Below, piece by piece: positions 8,509-17,900 of a DNA stretch of 19,198 nt (its first letter is position 1; each line of letters starts with the position of its first letter). Source of the DNA: Bifidobacterium breve (GTDB taxonomy: Bacteria > Actinomycetota > Actinomycetes > Mycobacteriales > Mycobacteriaceae). The DNA lies in the NCBI GenBank assembly GCA_945882475.1, contig CAMCWJ010000015.1, positions 1-19,198 of the forward strand. Reading direction: 5' to 3'. Under the pieces are notes generated by a model. That model saw only the letters and a list, made by a program, of their open reading frames with translations. It was not told where the DNA came from and made no database searches. The translations under genes were made by a program, and so were the position numbers.

Positions 8509-11500
8509 TTATTCGCCCTGTCCCTTCGGTTTACGTTGCCGTGCACCCTGGCGGGCCAGAGCGCGCTGCTGGGCCCGGGCGCCGAGCCCCGACGCGGGTG
8601 CTGCCACAGCGGTCGCCGTGTCGTAACCCATCCTCTCGCACAGGGCACCGGCAAGCGCCGAGATCGTCGGGTAGGCCCAGATGAGCGCGGCGGGCAACTT
8701 GATTCCCAGGCCCGCTTCGAGCCTGTTCCGCAGTTCCAGTGCCATCAGCGAGTCCAGGCCGAGGGATTCCATCGCCTGGTCGTGCTGCAGCGGTTCGGTG
8801 GAGCGCAGCACCGAACGGATCGCGTCGGCGATTGCGGCCGCGAGCCGGGCCGGGCGCTCTGCGGGATCGGTGGCATCCAGCTCGGCCCGGATCCGGCCGC
8901 TGTCGGCCGACGCGGCCGGGGCGGCCGCCGATTCGGCCAATCTGGCGAACAACGACGATTCCTGGGCCGCGGGGAAGGACGTGAACCACTGCTGCGCATC
9001 AAGGCTGAACACCCCGGTGTGAGCGCGGTCGGCGGCAAGCACGAGTTCCATGGCCGCCATGCCCTGCTCGGCGGTGATCATCGAGAAGCCCAGACCGGCG
9101 AAGAATTGCGCGCGGCCCACCTCGGCCCACGGGCCCCAGTTGATCCCGACGGCCGGCAGGCCCAGGGCGCGCCGGTAGGACACCAGTCCGTCGACCCATG
9201 CGTTGGCCGCCGCGTACGCGCCCTGCCCGGGCGATCCGAGCATCGACGACGCCGACGAGAAAGTCATCCACCAGTCCAGGTCGAGATCTGCAGTGGCCGA
9301 GTGCAGCCACCAACTGCCCGCGACCTTCGGGGCGAACACCTTCGCCGCAGCCGACTCCGACATGTTGAGCACGATCTCGTCGGCCAGCACCACGGCGCTG
9401 TGCAGCACCCCGGCCGGCTGGAATCCGGCGGCGGTAACCGCGGCGACGAGGCGCTGGGCGGTGTCCGGTTCGGCGATGTCCCCGGTGACGATCTCGATCC
9501 GGGTGCCACTAGTCGTCAACTCTTGGATTGCCGCTTGCGTTTCGGCGCTCGGCGACGAACGTCCATTCAGCACAACGAGTCCCGCGCCCTGGCTGACCAG
9601 CCACCGTGCGAACACGAAGCCCAGCCCGCCCATGCCGCCGACGACGATGTAGCCACCGTCGCGCCGAACCAGAGGCAGCGGCGGCGCAGCAGAGACCGCC
9701 TCGACACTGCCGTGTGCGGGCATCGAGAGGACGACACCGCCGCTGCGCTTACCGGAATCCACCGCTCTGAATGCCTCGGCCGCCTGATCCAGGCCGAACT
9801 CGGTCACCGGCAGCACCGGCAGTTCCCCATCGACGACCCGGCGCAGGATCTCCCGCAACTGCTGATAGCGCTGCGGACGGCGGCGCAGATAGACCTCGAG
9901 GTCGATGACGGAGAGCGAGGCGCCTGTGGCCAATCCGGCCAACCCCAGCGCCGAATTGGCACCGATGTCCTGCTTGCCGAGTTCGACGAAACGACCGCCG
10001 GGGGCAAGGAGCTTTACACCGCGCCGGACTGACTCACCAGGCGATGAGTTCACCACGACGTCCACGCCGTTGTCATCGGTGGCGCGCATGATCTCGTCGG
10101 CGTAGTCGGGGTTGCTCGAATCGCCGACGTAGTCGACACCGAGTTCGCCGAACGTGTCGCGTTGCTCCTGTGAACCCGCGATGACGTACACGTGGGCCCC
10201 GACCATCTCCGCGACCGACACCGCCGCAAGCCCGACGTCGCCGGCGACGCAATGAATCAGCACCCGATCGCCCGCAGCCAGCTGACCGACCTCGCATAGC
10301 GAGTGCCACGCGGTGAGATAAGCGGCGCCGATTCCGGCTGCCGCACGGTCGGGAATCGACTCCGGTGCGGCCACGACGAGATCGGCGAGGGTCGTCAGAT
10401 AGGAGCCGAATGTGCCTGCGCCGAAGGCAATCACCCGCTGGCCGATCTCAACGGTGTCGACATCGGATCCGCGCGCGGTGACCACACCGACACACTGGAT
10501 GCCCAGTGCCGGCAAGCCGTCACCCCGCTGGCCCAGTGCCGGCAAGCCGACGCCCATCACCGGATAGGCGCCGTTCGCCTTGAGCACGTCACTGAGGTCG
10601 ACGCCCGCCGCAGTGATCCGCACCTCGACCTCATCAGCCTGGGGCGGTGTCCGTTTGACGGCGCGCAGGCTCAGGGTGTCGAGGTGACCGGGTTCGGTGA
10701 TCTCGAGTCGGACCGCGCCGCCGCCGTCGAGATCGACCATCCGGGGATGGGTTTCCACGGCAAGCTCACCGGTGGCGGTGGTGGGCGCGGGGACCACGCG
10801 ATTGACGTATCGGCGGCCGTCGCGCAGAGCGACCTCGTCGTCGTCGGGCCCGGCGAGCAGTTCGGTGATCAAGGCGGGTACCGAGTCGGTGTCCTCGGCG
10901 TCGATGTCGACGATCGTGGTCCGCAACTCGGGATGCTCGAATATCAGCACCCGCACGATGCCGCGAAACTCCGCCTGCGCCAGGGTGACCGTGTCGCCCG
11001 CCTCGACGTGCTGGGCTCCGCGCGTGACGATCCACAGCCGCGGGTTGGTCCCGGAGGTGAGTTGGGACACCGTCTTGACGATCTCCGCGATCAGCATCGT
11101 GCGGGACTGCGCGAGGGCGAGTTGCTCGGTGATGCTGAGCGCCTCGTCCGCCGACCGGGATGGGCACGCGACCACGATGGCGTCCCACGAGATGTCGGAT
11201 TGCGTCAGCGCGGCACGGATTTGTTCGAGGTCATCGGCGGGCACCACCTGGCGGTTGGTGCCCGCCGGCAGGCCCGACAGCAGTTCCGCATCACCGACTA
11301 CCAGAACCGAGTCGAGAACCGCGGCCGGCTTGACCAGATCCGTCGGCTCCCACACCGCCGTGAACAACCGACTGGTGATTCCGTTGGCTCCGGGGGCCTG
11401 CAACACCGCCATATCGACTTCGTCGATCTCCAGCAGCACCCGGCCACCCGAATCGGTGAGGAAAACCTGCCCGACATAGCGGTCCGGGCGGGGAGTCTCG

Positions 11501-14500
11501 CGCAGCGTGGCGACCGCAGCGACGCCGGCAGTCAGATCGCCGTAGACCCGGACCCCGGCCAGTCGTACCGGGAGCACCATCGCCGGCTCCTCGGATCCGT
11601 CGGTCGCGAGATCCTTCGCGACCTTGGCCGCACCAAGGGTCTGCATCGCGATGTCCATCATCACCGGATGCAGGATGAATCGTCGCGCCGACTTCTTTGC
11701 CCCCAGGGGAAGCGCCACCTCGGCTCTTCCCACTCCGGCGTCCGAAACGCCCAGGCCGACGATTCCCTGGAATGCGGGCCCATGTTGCTGGCCCGCGCCA
11801 CGCAACTGCCGGTAGAGCTCCTCGGGATCGAGCTCGGTCAGCGTGTCGGTCGCGGGCACCTCGCCGGGCTGGCGGCTGTCGCGCTCCAGCGTGGCGGTGG
11901 CATGGGTAGTCCATCCGGAATCGGTTCTGCGCGAGCGGATTTCCACTCTCGGCTTGGATTCGTCACCCTGCAGCGTGGTCACCACGGTGGTGTTCGGGGC
12001 CACAATCATTACCTGGTCCAGGCACAACTCGCTGATGGTCCACGGGCGCGGGTCGCCGGAACCGAATGCGTCTGTCACGGCGGCGAGTGCAAGTTCGGCG
12101 TAGGCCGCTCCGGGCAGGACGCACGCGTCACCGACGCGGTGGTCACCAAGCCACAGCAGGTCCGGACCGAGTGTGCTCTCCCAGATCCGGACACCGTTGA
12201 TCGGATCCGTCACACCGATCCCCAGCAGGGGGTGGGTGCCCATCGGGGTGGTGGCACCGGTGGTGATGCGGTGGCGGGTGTGCTGCCAGGGCGAGGCGGG
12301 CAGCGTTACCCGATGCCCGGACGGACCATCGGTGTCCGGCGCGCGGGTGGTGTTGAGGTTGGTCTGAAACGTGACGGTGTCGTCGGTGTCGCGAGCCAGG
12401 GTGCCCAGGCTGTGGTGATGCTTCTCGCCCAGGGTGTCGGAGATGGCATGGGTGAGCAACGGGTGCGGACTGACCTCGATGAAGGTGCTGTTGCGCTCCC
12501 CCGCCGCGGCAACCGCCTGGCTGAAGCGGACCGGGTTGCGTAGGTTGGCCACCCAGTGCTGGGCGTCGAAAACCGGTGCGGGACCTGCCTTGTCGACCGT
12601 GCTGATGATCGGGATCCGCGGGGCCTTCGGCGCCAGTCCAGCCAACTCCACCTGCAACTCCGGCAGGATCGGGTCGATGGTCGGATGGTGGGAGGCCACG
12701 TCGACCTCGACCCGCCGCGCCAGGCGGTCCTGTGCCGCCACCAGCGCGACCAACTCGTCGATATCTCCCGGCGGCCCGGCGATCACCGTTTGCCGCGGCG
12801 AGGCGTACACCGCCACCGTCACCCGGGGGTGTGAGGCGATCAGCGCCTCGGCGGCGGCGGCGTCGAGTTCCAGCAGTGCCATCGCGCCCTGACCGGACAA
12901 CCGCGCCATCAACCGGGACCGGGTCGCGATCACCTTCAGTCCCTCGGCCGCGGTGAGCACGCCCGCCACCACCGCCGCGGTGACCTCGCCCATCGAATGC
13001 CCGATCACGGCGTCGGGCTCGACTCCGCGGGAGCGCCACAGTGCGGTCAACGCAAGCTGAATTCCTACCAGCGCGGGCTGAATCTGCTCGATTCCGGTCA
13101 GTGCCCGTCCGCTGGACAGCAACTCCTGTAGCGAAAAGCCGACCTGGGCAACGAAATCCGGCTCCAGCTCGGCGACGGCCGCAGCGAATGCCGGCTCGTC
13201 GGCCAGCAGCTGCCTGCCCATCCCCGCCCACTGCGAACCCTGGCCCGAATAAAGGAAAACTGTTCCGGGGCCGCACGTTCCGTCGTGGGCGTTGACCAGA
13301 CCCACCGCTGATTCGCCGGCGGCCAGAGCCCGCAACCCGGCCACCGCATGAGTGTGATCACGGGCGCACACGGTCGCGTGGCGGGGATGGCGGGTCCGGT
13401 GGTGGTTGAGCGTATGAGCGATGTCGGCCAGTGCCACCTGCGATCCGGGCCCGTCCACCCAGTCCGCCAGGACCCCCGCCAGCGCCGCGATCCGGTCCAC
13501 GGACTTTCCGGACACCACGAGGGTGGACACCGGCGGTGGTGTGACACCTTCCGGTGCAACATCTTCCGGCGCCTGCTCGAGGACGATGTGAGCGTTGGTT
13601 CCGGAGACGCCGAATGACGAAACTCCGGCACGGCGCGGCCGGCCGGTCACCGGCCAGTCCCCTCCGTTGGCCGCAACGGTCATCCGGGCGGCGGACTCGC
13701 TGGCGTGCGGGGTGAGTTCGGAGAAGTTGAGGTGGCGCGGAATGTAGCCGTTTCGCAGGCTCAGAACGGTCTTGATAAAGCCGGCAACTCCTGCCGCGGC
13801 TTCCAGGTGACCCAGGTTCGTCTTCACCGAGCCGAGCATCAACGGCGGCGCATCGGCCCGGTCGGCGAACACCTGACCCAGCGCCTCGAGTTCGATCGGG
13901 TCACCCAGCGGTGTGCCGGTGCCGTGCGCCTCGATGTAGTCGATGTCGCTGGGCGCCAACCGCGCCGCCGACAGCGCCTGGCGCAGCAGCGCCTGCTGTG
14001 CCGGTCCGTTGGGAACGGTGACGCCACTGCTGGCCCCGTCCTGATTGACCGCCGACCCCCGCACGACCGCCAGGATGCGATCGCCGTCACGCTGGGCATC
14101 TTCGAGGCGTTTGAGTACCACCACCCCGCATCCCTCGCTTCGGACGTAACCGTCTGCGGCGGCATCGAAGGTCTTGCACTGCCCGTCCTTGGCGAGCATG
14201 CCCCACCGCGAGCAGGCGATGCTGGCACCGGGGTTGAGCAACAGATTGGTGCCGGCCACAAGTGCGGTGTCGCTCTCCCGGCTCCGGAGGCTCTGGCAGG
14301 CCAGGTGGATGGCGGTCAGTGATGACGAGCAGGCGGTGTCGAGGACCATTGCCGGGCCCCGCGCACCGAGGAAGTACGACAGCCGACCGGCCGCGAAGTT
14401 CGCGGAGTTTCCGGTGAGGACGTAGGCGTCGAGATCGTCCTGAGCCATCCCTGACGAAAGGTTGAGCATGTAGTCGTAGGCGGTCTGACCGACGAACACT

Positions 14501-14961
14501 CCGGTCTGGGTGCCGCGGATGGTCCGCGCCGGGATCCCGGCGTCCTCCAACGCTTCACACGCGACCTCGAGAAGGAGTCGGTGTTGCGGATCTATCGCCT
14601 CGGCCTCGCGCGGGGAGATGGCGAAGAACTCCGCATCGAACTCCTCGGGTTGCCAGCCGGTGAGGAACCCGCCCTCACGGTTGCAGATCGTCCCGGGCAC
14701 GGTGTGATCGTCGGTGTAGTAGGCATCGGCGTCCCAACGTTCGGCGGGAACGCGAACGATTCCACTGCGGCCATCTTTGAGCAGTTCCCAGTACTGCTCG
14801 GCGTTGTTCACCCCGCCGGGGAACCGGCAGCCGATGCCGACCACAGCGATAGGTTCGGTGCTCGACTTCTCGGCGATCTCCAGACGCGAGGACAGATCGT
14901 CGATTTTGCGTAGCGCATCGGTGATGATCGCGCGGGCGCGATCAGGCTGTGCGGTGGTCAA
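8509..14961 (-). CDS. ppsC: PpsC-type polyketide synthase module (KS-AT-DH-ER-KR-ACP), possible PpsC/PpsD hybrid
   Basis: A one-module synthase of 2150 residues (M. tuberculosis PpsC about 2188). A helical N-terminal docking region (about 1-35) matches PpsC. KS: Cys211, His346, His385. AT (about 565-850): GHSMGE with Ser656 and selectivity motif VASH (755-758). DH: His941 (HRVGDACVLP) and Asp1103 (HPVMMD), both present. ER: about 1415-1735. KR: GGMGGLG (1775-1781), Ser1902/1903 and Tyr1916. ACP: Ser2071 (GLDSL). Oddities: the ER departs from consensus at several conserved blocks and holds a 10-residue insertion, the AT segment looks PpsD-like, and the tail after the ACP is strongly basic like that of PpsD. 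The start is TTG at 14961-14959, overlapping the upstream stop as TTGA; it is chosen because the N-terminus aligns with M. tuberculosis PpsC. The next gene is ppsE, not ppsD. Confidence 0.92.
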   Translation of the reverse strand: MTTAQPDRARAIITDALRKIDDLSSRLEIAEKSSTEPIAVVGIGCRFPGGVNNAEQYWELLKDGRSGIVRVPAERWDADAYYTDDHTVPGTICNREGGFLTGWQPEEFDAEFFAISPREAEAIDPQHRLLLEVACEALEDAGIPARTIRGTQTGVFVGQTAYDYMLNLSSGMAQDDLDAYVLTGNSANFAAGRLSYFLGARGPAMVLDTACSSSLTAIHLACQSLRSRESDTALVAGTNLLLNPGASIACSRWGMLAKDGQCKTFDAAADGYVRSEGCGVVVLKRLEDAQRDGDRILAVVRGSAVNQDGASSGVTVPNGPAQQALLRQALSAARLAPSDIDYIEAHGTGTPLGDPIELEALGQVFADRADAPPLMLGSVKTNLGHLEAAAGVAGFIKTVLSLRNGYIPRHLNFSELTPHASESAARMTVAANGGDWPVTGRPRRAGVSSFGVSGTNAHIVLEQAPEDVAPEGVTPPPVSTLVVSGKSVDRIAALAGVLADWVDGPGSQVALADIAHTLNHHRTRHPRHATVCARDHTHAVAGLRALAAGESAVGLVNAHDGTCGPGTVFLYSGQGSQWAGMGRQLLADEPAFAAAVAELEPDFVAQVGFSLQELLSSGRALTGIEQIQPALVGIQLALTALWRSRGVEPDAVIGHSMGEVTAAVVAGVLTAAEGLKVIATRSRLMARLSGQGAMALLELDAAAAEALIASHPRVTVAVYASPRQTVIAGPPGDIDELVALVAAQDRLARRVEVDVASHHPTIDPILPELQVELAGLAPKAPRIPIISTVDKAGPAPVFDAQHWVANLRNPVRFSQAVAAAGERNSTFIEVSPHPLLTHAISDTLGEKHHHSLGTLARDTDDTVTFQTNLNTTRAPDTDGPSGHRVTLPASPWQHTRHRITTGATTPMGTHPLLGIGVTDPINGVRIWESTLGPDLLWLGDHRVGDACVLPGAAYAELALAAVTDAFGSGDPRPWTISELCLDQVMIVAPNTTVVTTLQGDESKPRVEIRSRRTDSGWTTHATATLERDSRQPGEVPATDTLTELDPEELYRQLRGAGQQHGPAFQGIVGLGVSDAGVGRAEVALPLGAKKSARRFILHPVMMDIAMQTLGAAKVAKDLATDGSEEPAMVLPVRLAGVRVYGDLTAGVAAVATLRETPRPDRYVGQVFLTDSGGRVLLEIDEVDMAVLQAPGANGITSRLFTAVWEPTDLVKPAAVLDSVLVVGDAELLSGLPAGTNRQVVPADDLEQIRAALTQSDISWDAIVVACPSRSADEALSITEQLALAQSRTMLIAEIVKTVSQLTSGTNPRLWIVTRGAQHVEAGDTVTLAQAEFRGIVRVLIFEHPELRTTIVDIDAEDTDSVPALITELLAGPDDDEVALRDGRRYVNRVVPAPTTATGELAVETHPRMVDLDGGGAVRLEITEPGHLDTLSLRAVKRTPPQADEVEVRITAAGVDLSDVLKANGAYPVMGVGLPALGQRGDGLPALGIQCVGVVTARGSDVDTVEIGQRVIAFGAGTFGSYLTTLADLVVAAPESIPDRAAAGIGAAYLTAWHSLCEVGQLAAGDRVLIHCVAGDVGLAAVSVAEMVGAHVYVIAGSQEQRDTFGELGVDYVGDSSNPDYADEIMRATDDNGVDVVVNSSPGESVRRGVKLLAPGGRFVELGKQDIGANSALGLAGLATGASLSVIDLEVYLRRRPQRYQQLREILRRVVDGELPVLPVTEFGLDQAAEAFRAVDSGKRSGGVVLSMPAHGSVEAVSAAPPLPLVRRDGGYIVVGGMGGLGFVFARWLVSQGAGLVVLNGRSSPSAETQAAIQELTTSGTRIEIVTGDIAEPDTAQRLVAAVTAAGFQPAGVLHSAVVLADEIVLNMSESAAAKVFAPKVAGSWWLHSATADLDLDWWMTFSSASSMLGSPGQGAYAAANAWVDGLVSYRRALGLPAVGINWGPWAEVGRAQFFAGLGFSMITAEQGMAAMELVLAADRAHTGVFSLDAQQWFTSFPAAQESSLFARLAESAAAPAASADSGRIRAELDATDPAERPARLAAAIADAIRSVLRSTEPLQHDQAMESLGLDSLMALELRNRLEAGLGIKLPAALIWAYPTISALAGALCERMGYDTATAVAAPASGLGARAQQRALARQGARQRKPKGQGE
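10501..10549. repeat. 30-bp in-frame tandem duplication in the enoylreductase region
   Basis: The 19-mer gcccagtgccggcaagccg occurs at 10501-10519 and again at 10531-10549, a period of 30 bp. In the protein it produces GLPALG twice (residues 1472-1477 and 1482-1487). The spacing between the YP and CVG anchors is 27 residues here, against 17 in M. tuberculosis PpsC as I recall it, so the insertion equals exactly one repeat unit. Confidence 0.85.
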
Positions 14962-14970
14962 TTCGCCTGG
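14958..14970 (-). promoter_or_regulatory. Overlapping stop/start (TTGA) with weak ribosome binding site for ppsC
   Basis: Minus-strand reading is CCAGGCGAATTGA. The TTG start of the PpsC-type synthase (14961-14959) overlaps the TGA stop of the upstream synthase (14960-14958), with AGGCGA just upstream. The UUG start and overlap suggest translational coupling, which would keep the two partner synthases in similar amounts. Confidence 0.6.
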
Positions 14971-17900
14971 CCCAGCCGTTCGGACAGTTGCCGGAGCAGA
15001 TCGTCATCAGTCAGGTCGTCGTACTCGTCACCGCCGGCCTCGTGTGCGTCAGCCAGTTCCGGAAGGACGGTCGACAGATAGTCGCTGAGGGCCTCGACAC
15101 TCGGGTAGTCGAAGACGACGGCCGGAGTGAGCGTTTCGCCCAGGCTCGCGCTGAGGCTGCGGGACAGCGTGACACTCATCAGCGAATCCATGCCCAGTTG
15201 GAAGAAACCCGCCGCCGGATCGAGAATCTCCGAGGGCGGCAGTCCCATGACCGCCGAGGCGAGGCCACCGATGTGCTCCGCCAGCAGGGCGCGGCGCTGC
15301 TCGGATGGGCACTCGCGCAGCGCTTTCCGGAACTCGCCCTCCGCAACATCGCCGCCCGCGCCGGCGTCGGCGACCAGAATGTCGTCGACGATCCGCAGCG
15401 CGCCGCGGGTGCGGTACGCCGCGGCCAGCAGCGGCCAATCGGCATCCACCACGGTGGAGCGCACCGGCGCACTGGGAGCGATCATCATCGGCAGCGCGCG
15501 GATCGCCACCTCATCGGCCATCGGCACCAGACCGGAGTCCGACGTCACCTGGCTGGTGCCGGCCTGCAGATCTGCCAGCGACTTCCACAGCCCCCAGTTC
15601 ACCGTGGTGGCCGCCAGGCCGAGGTTGCGGCGGGCGAAGGCGAAGGTGTCGAGGAAGGTGCTGGTCGCGGTGTAGTGGGCCAGCCAACGCGATCCGAGCA
15701 GACCGGAGATCGACGAGAACAGCACGAACTGGCGGACGTCGGTCTTCAGCGACAGCGCGTGCAGCACCGCGAGTGCGTCCAGTTTCGGACCGAACATGGT
15801 GGCGACGTCGTCGTCGGTCATGCCCGAAAGCGCTACCGGCCCGCCGGCGAAGGCCGTCAGGTAGATGCCCTCGAGTGCAGGCAGATCGGAACCGAACCTC
15901 TCGAACAGCGCCGACATAGCGGCCGGATCGGTGGCGTCGGCCGCAACCTGGATCAGGGTGGTCCCCGTCGAGGCGAGTTGCCGGGCCAACTCGTCGAGGC
16001 GGCCCCCGGGGTTTCGCGACACCGCGACAACCGTTCCGGCGCCCATGTCGGCGAGTTGCTGAATCAGATGCGGGCCGATGTGTCCGGTGGCTCCGATAAC
16101 CAGATGGCTGGTGTCATGGCTGATCACGTCGGCTGGTGTTGCCCACCCGGCGACGTGCTCGAGGCGCGGAACGTAGCGTGCACCCGCCCGGTACACGACC
16201 TGATCCTCGCCGTCCGCCGCTTGCGACTCGGCCCGCACGAGTCGCGCGGTGAGCGCGGCCGGCATCGACTCGTCGATATCGATCACCGCCGCCCAGATCT
16301 CGGGGTGTTCCAGCGCAAGCGTGCGGCCCAGGCCCCACAGCACGGCGTGTGTCGCGTTGGCGCGGTCGCCTTCGGCGACAGGCTGGGCGTTGCGGGTGGC
16401 GATGAAGAGCCGCGGCGGCGAGGGCATCGCAATCAGTTCTTCGACCAGCGCCCGCGCTTCGTGGAACAGCCGGTAGGCCGCCGCGACGTCAATGAGGGAG
16501 CCGGCCGATGCCGGTGCGAACAGCACCTTGTCGACGTCCGCCAGGGCGGCTCGCAACGTGGCCCTATCACTGTCCACCCTGTCACTGTCAAGAGCCATCC
16601 CTCGACCGAGTTCGGCGCCGAGGTCGGCATCGCCGAGGACCAGCCACGGGCCGGCGGCGGCGGATTCGGATGCCGGCAGTGGGTGGACCTGCCACGTCGG
16701 CTCGTACAGCCAGTCCACCGGAACGGGGCAATCCGCGGCGGCCAGGGCCCGGCGCCCGGTCACCGCAGTCCTGCCGGGAACACCGAAACCGTTGGCCGGC
16801 AACGCAGGTGCGGTGTCGATCCAGTGCCGGGTGTGGCGCCACGGGGTGATCGGGATTGCCGGATGCGGCTCCGGCGGGTGTTCGCCGAGTGGCGCCCGGA
16901 CCACGTGCGTGGCATTGAGGTTGGTGTGGAATGCGACGGTGTCATGGGCGTCGCGCACGAGCGTGCCGAGACTGTGGTGATGCGCGCTGGCGGTGGCGGG
17001 GTCATCGAGGGTGTCGGAAATCGCCTTGGTGAGCACCGGGTGCGGGCTGATCTCAATGAAGGTGCAGTTGGTGGCAGCGGCGGTGGCGATGGCCGAGCTG
17101 AACCGGACCGGGTTGCGCACGTTCGCCACCCAGTGATCGGCATCGAAAAGTTTTGCGGGATCTGCGTTTTCGACGGTGCTGATAACCGGGATGCGCGGTT
17201 CCTGCGGCACCAGTGGAGCCAGCGAGGCCCGCAACTCGGCGAGGATGGGGTCCATCATCGCGGTATGAGACGCGACCTCCATGTTCACCCTACGGGCGAA
17301 GACGTTGCGTTCCAGGGCCGCGGCGATGACGGCGTCGACCGACTCGGTCGGACCGGCAACCACCGTCTGGCGCGGCGACGAGTACACCGTCACCGTGACC
17401 CCGGGATAATCGGCGATCAGTGCTTCTGCGGCGGTGGCGTCGAGTTCCAGCAGTGCCACCGCGCCCTTGTCGGTGAGTTCCGACATCAACCTCGACCGGT
17501 TGGCGATCACCGAGAATCCCTCGGCCGGGGTCAGGGCGCCGGCCACCACCGCGGCCGAAACCTCGCCCATGGAATGGCCGATGACCGCATCGGGTTCCAC
17601 ACCGTAGGAGCGCCACAGCGCGGCCAACGCCAGTTGCATCCCGACCAACACCGACTGGACGCGCACCGAGCCATCCACCGGTTCGCCGTTTGCCAAGACG
17701 TCGTGTAGCGAAAACCCCAGCTGCGCAACGAAATCCGGCTCCAGTGCTGCGATGGCGTCAGCGAATACCGGCTCATCGGCCAGCAACTGGCGACCCATGC
17801 CGGCCCACTGGGATCCCTGGCCCGAAAAGACGAACACGGTTCCCGAACCACACTGGCCCTGGTGCGGACCGACCACGCCGGCCTCGGGATGCCCGGCAGC

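Noticed and set aside
10303..12543. Long plus-strand open frame (about 746 codons) opposite the DH/ER region of the PpsC-type gene
   Set aside because: Same reasoning: the minus-strand frame encodes recognisable DH, ER and AT motifs, and the plus-strand product has no recognisable domain.
13148..13167. 20-bp identity (gcaacgaaatccggctccag) with 17725-17744, as a mobile or conversion repeat
   Set aside because: It lies at equivalent positions of the two homologous AT-coding regions, whose surroundings differ at many sites. It reflects module homology, not a recent duplication.
14949..17708. Long plus-strand open frame (about 919 codons) opposite the PpsA/B-type synthase
   Set aside because: It lies entirely antisense to a gene with clear KS/AT/KR/ACP motifs. 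Its product is an Arg/Gly/His-rich low-information sequence with no family motif, which is the usual antisense shadow in high-GC coding DNA.
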